This document shows positions 57,001-64,000 of a DNA stretch of 64,000 bases, piece after piece (position 1 is the first letter of the stretch; every line of letters begins with the position of its first letter). The translations under genes and the position numbers were made by a program. The stretch spans positions 43,575,804 through 43,639,803 of the forward strand of contig OX235262.1 of NCBI GenBank assembly GCA_944472135.2, in the 5' to 3' direction. Under the pieces are notes generated by a model. That model saw only the letters and a program-made list of their open reading frames with translations, did not search any database and was not told where the DNA came from. The stretch is from Trichobilharzia regenti (taxonomy: Eukaryota; Platyhelminthes; Trematoda; Strigeidida; Schistosomatidae).

Positions 57001-60000
57001 AATTGTTCACTGTTTTAGGACTTTTTGGTGTTTCATGCAAATCTGTTAAGGATATCTGTTTATAATTGTAGAACGCTTAATATATCGTTTCCAAACGGGG
57101 TCATTTAGGCCATTCTACTTTGAATTTTTTATACTGTGTATGGAAAATTGCATTTGTAAAACATTTAGTTTTTCCGTGTGAAGAAAATCAACTGACAGGA
57201 GTTTAGTTAACACAAATGTCCACTGAACAGGTGTCACATACAAATATGAATGAGTCTTCCCTGCCTTTCTATTAGGAGTCTATAATTTAATGTTTTTGAC
57301 TAACTATTTTTACTTACTATGAAGAATCTGCTAACGATTAGCAACAAAAATTCATGTGCACGAATAGAACTTGTACACTGCCATAGAGCATAATTCCACT
57401 AAGGAGAAACTATCTGATTAAGTTCCACACTATTATACAGTAACGTTTCGAGCACAATTTAGTGCTCATAATCCTATCATGCTGATGTATTTAGTACTAC
57501 TAACATTTGTTAGTAGACTTATTTCACCACTCTACTCTACAATACAGTTAAGTTCAAATGTTGCCAGTAGTAAAATGTAAAAGATGCCAGTTTTTTTAAG
57601 TGACTGTTTACTTTGTCGGATAATAGTCATCTTGATTAATCACTCATATTTACAAAGGAAAAACTCAGTAATAAAGATTACCTACTGGTTTTTCCGTAAA
57701 TTTTGTATCGCGCATTCGGTTTGTTTGGAATGCACGTATATAACTGAGGAATTCGCTTCCGGTTTGGGCTTTAAATTTAAATAGCTTGTTTTTATTAAAC
57801 TTGTTTCTGTTATCACTAAATATAAAATGTGAAAATGTTTATCTTCATCAACAGGCCTTAAACAATTTACAGTCAACTTATCAAGGTTTTGGAATGGTTA
57901 GCAGTGATAATGTCTTCAAGGTGAGATTTGATTGTGTCTTTATATATATTCAGTACAAAATGTTGGTTTTGATCGTGTACATCGAATATCATTTTTCGGG
58001 GTAGAGATGTGTATTCTTAGAAGGTGATCATCATCATCCTCCTGTATTTAGTTTAGTGTCGAGTTTGAGGCAAGTTCTTAAAATATGATTTGTTGGTAAT
58101 TATTTTTTGCAATATACCGAGAATCTCTAGATTTATTTGGCATCTTTATGATTCTAGTTTGGAATTCTGTGCCCAATCTGTAAGCCATTGTGATCACACT
58201 GAGCAACTCTCTATTAAATTTTACTACCGTCTATGTAATAGTTGACTGCCAATTTCTCCTTTTTCAAAAGTCATTACAACGGATATGGAATCCTAGGATT
58301 CTCATATCCAAAATTAAGGTACATCTATTCACTTGACCATGTGATATTTTAAGAGTTCTGATAGTTTTTCAACTGTGTTTTACTTGTAGTACTACTTTAC
58401 AAATGGAATTTATTGATTGTTTGTGTGCTGAATGGTTACAAAAAATGCACTAAAACATGTGTGATACACTGCTGGCCATTTTCAATTTCTCCTTACACAT
58501 TCATTGACTAGAGTATGTTTAAAGATATATGGTTTATCAGAAAGTGTCAGTTTTGTTTTAAAACATTGACTACACAGTATGCTGTCGTGCCGGAATGGCA
58601 ACATTAATACTCAAATCAAATTTCTACGCTGAATAGTGAAAACCACTGTAATGTAGCTCGTAGTCTGTGAGTGCATATTTACTGACAAGCCACAGTTTTC
58701 TTACCCCAAAAACTAGAGTTATGATTCACCAACTTAACCACACTCAATAGAATTCTATGCTGATTAATAGACATAGGGAAGGGAGAGGGCTCTCGAGTGG
58801 TTGCGCCACTGGATGATCCTGCATGCCGGTCTCGGTTCGCAAGAGACAGAGATGGGTGTGTTTTGGTTCTCCTGAAAACCAATACCCAGTCAATGAGTGT
58901 ATTATTGTGTGAATATGTGCGTCGGTGGCACAGTGGTTAGGACTATCGCCGACCATGCACATATTCCGAGGTTCAATCCCCTGCCGACGCACACCTGATA
59001 TCTACAGTTGGCCTGCGAAATTTGGGCTACCGATATCCATGCTGAAAATTTCATACTTGTACCAAAAATACAGTGTGGAATCAAGCTGTAAATAAAAAAT
59101 AAAAAAATAAAATAAAAATAATTGTTGTAGTGTTCACTTCTGACCTGCAGAAAGGGAGAAATATGAATAATACTTAAGTTTCATGTCAAATGAGTTTTAT
59201 TGATATTAGGTGGTTGGAGGCGATTGGCAGGAAGACTTGAACCTAGGTTTCGTGCTAGTTGACTGATAGAATTCAGTCTGCACCAAACAAAGGACTAGAC
59301 ACATCACACTAGTTACTGACTAGCGTCCATTCAAGTCAGTTGACGGTGTGGAATCAAGCTGTAATCAAAAATAAAAAAATAGTTACTTCAAGATTGGATA
59401 TCAAAAAGCAGTTCTATTTTGAAAATCTATATGTGCATACGTATATCTTGAATATGCTGTCTGTCTGGATTCAACATAGAACTTGGCACCTAAGTGCACC
59501 AGTTCGAGTTGCCACGTTCCACCAAATAGCACACAAAGGTAGACAAGAAGATGAGTGAAGAGAATCAATAGAGTTTGACAGGTATAAGAGTGAAACAGAA
59601 TGGGTAATGGTAGAAAAGAATATGAAAGATTACAGAGACTGAATACATCTGCGCTGGCCATTGACAACGATGAGTTTGAGCCATGTCACCTATTGTCTCC
59701 AGCCATTGATTCCTAGAGTCCCGAGGGCCCCAACCCGGGAGTCTGCATCTCCCTACCTGACTCAGTTTAACTGTCAAGGATTTCATGGATTGATGAGGCC
59801 ATGTTTTTGTTTGGCCACCACTTAATCTTTTCCAACCTGCACCTATATCAGGTGCAGGTTGGAATATATATGTACTGAATATACTGTTTCTGCTTCTAAC
59901 ATCTCTAAGCGAAGACATCACTTATTTGCTTATTTATGTAGTAATTCTGACCTCCCAACAGTGGCTCATTGAATGAGACACACTTGTCTCAACCAATGGA

Positions 60001-60512
60001 ACATAGAGTCAGACCTCATACATCTACCTCAGGAATGTTCCTCAGCAATCACTTGCATTGCCATGCATGAAGGCTAATGACACTACCTGGTCACCCAAAT
60101 CTCGATAGCTGGACCGTGGTTTGAACCTGTACTGCGGTGGTCGGAAGTGGCTAGATCAATGAGTCACTTCTATCTTGGTTTGTGCAGACAAGTGGTATAG
60201 TCTGACCTAACACAATATATGTGGTTGTTGAATATCGGCAATGAATTAATCAATTATTCTGCCAATAAATATAGTATTACAGTATTCAAATTTATAACAG
60301 CTATATTTCTGTTGTAGGTATGTGATGAACCACATCCAATGCTGATTAAACAGTTACTAGACCATTGTACTAAGGGTGAATTGTCTGCTGCTCATAAGAT
60401 TCTACGTCATTTATGGACATTGGGTTATTCAGCTGAAGACATTATCACTATCACTTTCCGTGTCTTAAAAAATCATCCAATGGAAGAATACTTAAAATTA
60501 GGATTTGTAAAG
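53892..60512 (+). CDS. RFC2: Replication factor C subunit 2 (RFC40), five exons, 3' partial
   Basis: Small AAA+ subunit of the RFC clamp loader, which opens and loads PCNA at primer-template junctions in the nucleus. Exons 53,892-54,068, 54,104-54,312, 56,640-56,898, 57,855-57,920 and 60,318-60,512 splice in frame to 302 residues. N-terminal box [18 protein letters not shown]; Walker [10 protein letters not shown] (residues 60-68); [20 protein letters not shown]; Walker B IIILDEAD (about 121-128); sensor 1 region [11 protein letters not shown] motif [10 protein letters not shown] (167-169); [18 protein letters not shown]; then the C-terminal collar [17 protein letters not shown] ... [14 protein letters not shown]. 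It follows RFC2 throughout. About 35-50 C-terminal residues are still missing and must lie beyond 64,000, since I found no further exon. The start at 53,892 fits the family length. The upstream in-frame ATG at 53,799 is the alternative. Confidence 0.95.
54069..54103 (+). other. 35-bp intron of RFC2
   Basis: GTAATTCAG ... TTTTATTAG, removed to join IIIA to GPPGCGKTT. Reading through gives a stop at once (VIQ*), so splicing is required. Confidence 0.92.
54104..54312 (+). CDS. RFC2: RFC2 exon 2 (Walker A and B)
   Basis: 209 bp: [20 protein letters not shown] ... KIIILDEAD, ending on AG of a split Ser codon before GTGTGT. Confidence 0.95.
54313..56639 (+). other. RFC2 intron 2 with LINE fragment
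   Basis: 2.3 kb. At 54,880-55,260 a decayed SR3-like RT piece is visible ([20 protein letters not shown] bases, [30 protein letters not shown]). The remainder shows nothing. Confidence 0.75.
54880..55260 (+). mobile_element. SR3-like LINE RT fragment (motif B to C)
   Basis: [16 protein letters not shown] corresponds to motif [17 protein letters not shown] matches DLTLTHFSDSGIDLLP of the 10.1-kb copy, and the YADD region is garbled ([16 protein letters not shown]). Confidence 0.75.
56640..56898 (+). CDS. RFC2: RFC2 exon 3
   Basis: 259 bp, one base finishing Ser then 86 codons: [62 protein letters not shown]. Donor CAG/GTAAAA. Confidence 0.95.
56899..57854 (+). other. RFC2 intron 3 with PLE 3' block
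   Basis: At 57,355-57,490 it contains the PLE 3' block (GTACACTGCCATAGAGCATAATTCC ... GTTTCGAGCACAATTTAGTGC). Otherwise nothing seen. Confidence 0.65.
57855..57920 (+). CDS. RFC2: RFC2 exon 4
   Basis: 22 codons, [20 protein letters not shown] then FK. Acceptor ACAG, donor AAG/GTGAGA. Confidence 0.95.
58919..59095 (+). repeat. tRNA-like SINE (family A) with A-rich tail
   Basis: Ends GCGTCGG (58,919-58,925) and CCGACGC (58,984-58,990) form a perfect 7-bp acceptor-like stem over 72 nt, with TGGCACAGTGGTTAGG (A box) and GAGGTTCAATCCCC (B box). No proper anticodon arm. The body runs to a tail of AAATAAAAAAATAAAATAAA at about 59,090. A short echo of the pre-tail sequence (GTGTGGAATCAAGCTGTAA) recurs at 59,346. 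Confidence 0.65.
59205..59335 (-). repeat. Family C SINE-like repeat fragment
   Basis: On plus: ATATTAGGTGGTTGGAGGCGA ... CTAGGTTTCGTGCTAGTTGACTGATAGAATTCAG ... ACATCACACTAGTTACT, the reverse of the 34.6-kb copy with an internal deletion. Confidence 0.65.
59470..59880 (-). mobile_element. RTE-type LINE 3' end (SR3-like), inverted, with fold-back junction
   Basis: The minus strand reads [40 protein letters not shown] and the 3'UTR (GTGGCAACTCGAACTGGTGC). Its 5' breakpoint is a 15-bp perfect hairpin (59,830-59,844 / 59,850-59,864). Confidence 0.8.
60318..60512 (+). CDS. RFC2: RFC2 exon 5
   Basis: 65 codons: [55 protein letters not shown]. Donor AAG/GTGAGT. The last coding exon(s) are not in the window. 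Confidence 0.95.
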
Positions 60513-60649
60513 GTGAGTTATTTTCATTGTTTTTGTTAACATTTTGTAAAGTCATTTGTGTCTTTGAAAAATAAATTAGGTTGATACGTCACTTATAAAC
60601 CATGTCAACAACCATGTACATGTTTTACACTCCTGTATTTTATTAGTGG

Positions 60650-61260
60650 AACATAGGGCTTCAGCAGCGCATCTCCATTTCATCCTGTTCTCCGCAGTCG
60701 CCTTTGGCTAGCTCTACGATTGCTCATAATCTCTCATCTCCTCGCACGATCTCTATTTTATCTTTTAACCGACGCTTAACTTGTTCCTCATTCGGGCTTC
60801 TCTCATGGGCTTGCCTGGCACATGATGTTACTCAACGGTCTCCTCAGCGTGTATCCAATCCACTCACCTTCACTCCCTTCTGCATATTTGTTAAGCAATA
60901 GATTCTTGGTTGGTTCGTTGCCTTCCAGAGCTCCTTGTTGTTAATCCTTTCTGGCATTTTAGCGATTTGCTCTTCAGTATCGAGCGAAAGTAACTAGGTG
61001 TTGATGGAAGTTTGGTGACGCACCACGTCTTTGAACCACAAAGAAGAACTGGCTTGACATTGGTGTTGAAAATCTGAATCTTGCACTTTATACTGACTGC
61101 AGCAGGTTTCTACATTGGTTTCAGAGTAGTGAAGGTCTGTCTTGCTTTTCCCATGCTGTCTTTGACATCCGCATCTGTGCCATCTTCCGTTAGTTGGAAC
61201 GATACTGTCTAGATCCATGGAAGAAGTGCCCTCATTTCTACTGTTTTTGTTAGTTAGACA
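60650..61260 (-). mobile_element. RTE-like LINE C-terminal fragment
   Basis: Nucleotide homologue of 14,415-15,005 (GGTGTTGAAAATCTGAATCTTG, CATCTGTGCCATCTTCCG, TTGGAACGATACTGTCTAGA). Minus frames give DLDSIVPTNGRWHRCGCQR and related broken peptides. Confidence 0.6.
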
Positions 61261-61504
61261 TCTTCATTAAGTAATTAACCATCCTTATTGTGTATAGATT
61301 GCTGGTGGTGCTATTATCTAACTATAAAAAATAAAGATGGGAAGTCGATGAAATCCTGAACAGACTGGTTGGGAAAATCCGATAGTTTAGTCGGTAAGCT
61401 GTAATATTGAACAAGTCTCCATTGTATACAATGATCAGTTGAGAAACTAATAAAGGGCAGAAATCTCTAGGTATCTGTTCTTCTTCGGTTACTTTCTACG
61501 GAAA

Positions 61505-62062
61505 TTACCTCTTAATGCATTTTAAAATCAAATCACGCGGACCAACAGACTGTGGACTTTCATCAACAGCTGTCTTCATAACATGCTGAAGACCAGGTGG
61601 CCAGAAGGAATTATCAACAAGAGACTCTATCAACGAATCAATCAATAACTTATTGCCCACCAAATGTGCAAAAGAAAATGTAGATGGATTGGGCACATAC
61701 TGAAGACATCGTTGAGTTATGTCGCCCGCCATGCCCTCTGGTGAATCCTGTGTGAAAAACGAGTTGAGATGTGATCCGAAGGTAACGTCGAGGAGATCGT
61801 GTGAGAAGATGAAAGCTGATGGGCAATTGCGGAACCGACTAAGGAGTAATACAAAGAACACAGTGAAATGGAGATATGTTATTGAAGGCATATGTTCCAC
61901 TCGAAACCCATAGGAATAATAATGAATACATAATGATACCACATAACTGGTGAATTTATCCAGGTATAGTTGTTCAGTAAAGTGAGTGACTAGATCACGA
62001 ATGCCTTTTTCACTTTGAAACACTAACGTTAAAAGTAAGCAACGCGTAATAACTGGAAACAA
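61505..62062 (-). CDS. Unrecognised antisense ORF (185 codons) in RFC2 intron 5
   Basis: The open minus frame contains SEKGIRDLVTHFTEQLYLDK, MAGDITQRCLQYVPNPSTFS, FAHLVGNKLLIDSLIESLVD, NSFWPPGLQHVMKTAVDESP and QSVGPRDLILKCIKR. I do not recognise the family. The composition looks protein-like (balanced, non-repetitive) at both ends, with a less convincing middle (FTSYVVSLCIHYYS..., 61,750-61,950). A plausible acceptor (AACGTTAG, exon from 62,022) and donor (AG/GTAATT after 61,509) would allow a coding exon of a host gene. A transposon origin is equally possible. Confidence 0.4.
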   Translation of the reverse strand: MFPVITRCLLLTLVFQSEKGIRDLVTHFTEQLYLDKFTSYVVSLCIHYYSYGFRVEHMPSITYLHFTVFFVLLLSRFRNCPSAFIFSHDLLDVTFGSHLNSFFTQDSPEGMAGDITQRCLQYVPNPSTFSFAHLVGNKLLIDSLIESLVDNSFWPPGLQHVMKTAVDESPQSVGPRDLILKCIKR

Positions 62063-62081
62063 GAAAACCAGTAGATCATGT

Positions 62082-62150
62082 GTGTTGGTGGCACATTGGT
62101 AGGATGTTCACCAATCACGCATGTGTTCCGGAGTTCGATCCCCGGCCACC
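62082..62150 (+). repeat. tRNA-like SINE head (family A)
   Basis: GTTGGTGGCACATTGGTAGG ... CACGCATGTGTTCCGGAGTTCGATCCCCGG has a perfect T-arm (CCGGAGTTCGATCCCCGG) but no complete cloverleaf. Confidence 0.6.
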
Positions 62151-62154
62151 TTAC

Positions 62155-62540
62155 TTTACTTTACTTCGGCTATCTCCTACGGGAGGATGAGCCGGCTTCA
62201 TGAACATCTCGAATCATCGCTGCCCAGGCGCGGCGATCTGATGCAAGGTTTTGCGACAGGGTTATCCAATTCTTGTTCCACAGATGGAGTCCGTAAACGG
62301 TTTGTGGCCCCAGACACTCCATATCAGCCTTGACTGTACCAAGCCATGTTTTCAGCTGTCCACCCCTGCGACATCGCCAAGATGGAAATGGCGAGGGATT
62401 TAGAACTGATTTGACTAGATCGTCATCTGGTCGGCGCAGAACATGGCCAAACCACCGAAGGCGACGTTGTTGAACCAGTACTGGAATTTGGTTGATGTTG
62501 TAGAGAGTTCATGAAGTTTCATGGGAATTAGGTACGAGTG
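62155..62540 (-). mobile_element. RTE-like LINE C-terminus, third subfamily
   Basis: The minus strand reads VLVQQRRLRWFGHVLRRPDD, DLVKSVLNPSPFPSWRCRRG, GQLKTWLGTVKADMECLGPQ and LASDRRAWAAMIRDVHEAG, then stop. It is the RWFGHVLRRP family of RTE C-termini, different from the SR3-like LRWLGHVLRMP and from the 50-kb element. Confidence 0.8.
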
Positions 62541-62559
62541 ATGTCCCCAGCATCGCTCG

Positions 62560-63210
62560 GCCTTTTGTTTGAGAGTGCATCTCTAGCCTTTACACAACCA
62601 AGTGTGACCTACAAGGCAGTAGGAGTGGAGTAGGGAGTCCACTATCCATTGGCAGCCGGTGACCGGAGTCCGGTTCATTCGCCTTTTTGAATGGGGCCAG
62701 ACATCCAGGGCATCCAATAAGCCCTTTGTCCATACGTCTGCCGGTGAGCTTCATACGCCAGTCGTTGGAGGTATGGAATCAGGGTTTAGCCATCTCCCCT
62801 AGACTGTCATCCAATGGACAGTCAACCCGGTGAAGAGCGCCGGGCATCCGCTTTTGCCCTCTCACTTCGGTGAAAAACACCTCTGCCACGTGAAGGCAGT
62901 GAGGACTTCCTCAGGAGAGGCTATGTAAGACGCCCGGTCATATGGGAGCATTTCAAGAGGTGTACGGAAGGGTGGCCAACCCCCAGCGCAAGGCACCCAC
63001 CCCCGACCATCCTGAGGCTTTGGAGACATCCCCAGCCACCGACACACTCCTTTACCTCGCTAAGTCAGTAATAAGACTGGTAAAGAGGGAAAGTTGGGAA
63101 TGAGGCTAGCAACCCCATCACGTAAAAAATTAAACACCACTGCTACCGAAACTTCAAGCCTCTAGCTTGAAGCCCTATGTTTCACTGGGAACGTACAGGA
63201 ATAAAATAAA
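62560..63210 (+). mobile_element. LINE 5' leader-like, GC-rich segment
   Basis: Markedly GC-richer than its surroundings. It ends GAGGCTAGCAACCCCATCACG ... CACTGCTACCGAAACTTCAAG ... CACTGGGAACGTACAGGAATA, where the homologous position at 4,040-4,065 reads CCACATGGAACGTGAAGGAATG, the usual start (TWNVR) of a LINE endonuclease. It looks like the 5' end of an RTE element cut just before its ORF. Confidence 0.5.
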
Positions 63211-63389
63211 ATAATAATAAGTACGCTGAACTCTTAAAATAACTAATTCACAAATGAAATTCCTAGTTGCGTAAGAAGTGGTGGGTTAGATACTGGGCAT
63301 CTATAGAACTGATACATTCCATCCCACTCATAATTCGTAAAGGTAGGTTTAGTTTAGTATTTATATAATCGGACAACAGCCTGAACAGT

Positions 63390-63990
63390 CAGTAGATTTA
63401 AATAATGAAATCAAACTAATAGTGAGTCAGTCAATAACCACCCAGATCAATTTACTCAAAATGCATGAAGACCCATAAGAAAAATTTGTAGTAATATATA
63501 TATATATATATATGTATTATAAGGAATTCAAAGCCTTGATGGTATTGGCATATAAAAAAGGAACACCAGAAGCCCTATGTGGGATTCTTAATAAGATTGG
63601 CAATTTAAACAAACTTAGAGAAAAGCTTGATCGGTTTAAAGACCCGATAGATTTAGAAAAAAGGTATATAATTTATCATATGCCATGTAATTAATTACTG
63701 TGAGGTCAGTTACATAGGTCAGTCATACTAGTAGATCAGGGTCAGTTAGGTTATCGAAAGACAACCTAAAATGACTGGCCCTGATAAGTTCAATAACCTG
63801 GAAAAAATCTCGACCCTTGAAATGCATTCATATGCATATAATCACACAATAGGGTGGGACAAGGTGACAGTATTAAAGACTAATGCAGTTAGGTGCTCAG
63901 AGAGAGAGAGAGAAAGAGGGACTAGTCACCAAATCTTTTCTCATTGAAACAACACCAGACATGTGTAATAAAGATGATGCAACCCCTATA
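63390..63990 (+). mobile_element. Penelope-like element fragment
   Basis: YYKEFKALMVLAYKKGTPEA, LREKLDRFKDPIDLEKRYII and YHMPCN, then broken readings (CEVSYIGQSY...) down to HAYNHTIGWDKVTVLKTNAV at 63,825-63,890. Same subfamily as the 29.9-kb element. A (TA)n tract precedes it at 63,494-63,513 and an AG-repeat follows at 63,900. Confidence 0.7.
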
Positions 63991-64000
63991 CTGAATATAT

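Larger units (their letters stand above)
57921..60317 (+). other. RFC2 intron 4 with SINEs and inverted LINE end
   Basis: It contains the tRNA-like SINE at 58,919, the family C piece at 59,205 and the LINE 3' end at 59,470. The segments 57,921-58,640 and 59,890-60,317 hold nothing recognisable. Confidence 0.6.

Noticed and set aside
58919..58990. Functional tRNA gene (perfect 7-bp acceptor-like stem)
   Set aside because: A and B boxes are present, but no normal anticodon arm can be drawn and it is followed by a SINE body with an A-rich tail; treated as a tRNA-derived SINE.

Overview
This is an eukaryotic, AT-rich, intron-rich and very repeat-dense window. The repeat content points strongly to a blood fluke (genus Schistosoma). 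It holds RTE-clade LINEs of the SR2/SR3 (Perere-3) type, Penelope-like elements (PLEs) with GIY-YIG domains, tRNA-derived SINEs and Smalpha-type hammerhead-ribozyme repeats. I cannot name the species from sequence alone. No operons, prokaryotic genes or CRISPR arrays are present.

Two host genes can be supported. (1) Flotillin-2 (reggie-1) lies on the minus strand. Seven exons are scattered over 44 kb: 43893-43974, 43769-43848, 43555-43718, 37264-37467, 18224-18376, 6279-6460 and 1-206. They splice in one frame into about 357 residues. The extreme N-terminus was not found, and the C-terminus runs off the left edge. (2) Replication factor C subunit 2 (the RFC40 clamp-loader ATPase) lies on the plus strand, with exons at 53892-54068, 54104-54312, 56640-56898, 57855-57920 and 60318-60512. 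They give 302 residues, and the last exon(s) lie beyond the right edge. Both genes have tiny 5' introns (44 and 50 bp; 35 bp) followed by introns of 1-19 kb, the 5'-to-3' intron-size asymmetry known in schistosomes. The two genes are divergent, with about 9.9 kb of mostly repetitive DNA between them.

Nearly everything else is transposon debris inside introns. A nearly full-length but frameshifted RTE LINE sits at 7.4-11.2 kb, and a second RT-bearing copy is inverted at 23.9-25.9 kb, abutting a Gypsy-type gag/nucleocapsid/protease remnant. Many short 3' ends of the same LINE are scattered through the window. A different RTE-like LINE occupies 49.7-52.2 kb (minus). PLE pieces occur at 14, 15.4, 18.6, 20.6, 29.9, 31, 33, 38.3, 40.2, 40.6-43.5 and 63.5 kb. 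Two near-perfect long inverted repeats (1,319-bp arms at 40.6-43.5 kb; 671-bp arms at 47.1-49.4 kb) and a 410-bp ungapped direct repeat (38.9 and 52.4 kb) stand out.

The most interesting signal is a recurring small self-cleaving-RNA architecture in three repeat families. First, a tRNA(Thr)-like SINE family carries a hammerhead-shaped module after its B box. Most copies have A where the catalytic core needs C3, but the copy at 34,043-34,088 has an intact CTGAAGA...GAAA...TC core with paired stems. Second, an Smalpha-like unit at 37.0-37.2 kb has perfect stems but a mutated core. Third, PLE terminal regions carry an intact CTGANGA/GAAA motif with a long palindromic stem III.
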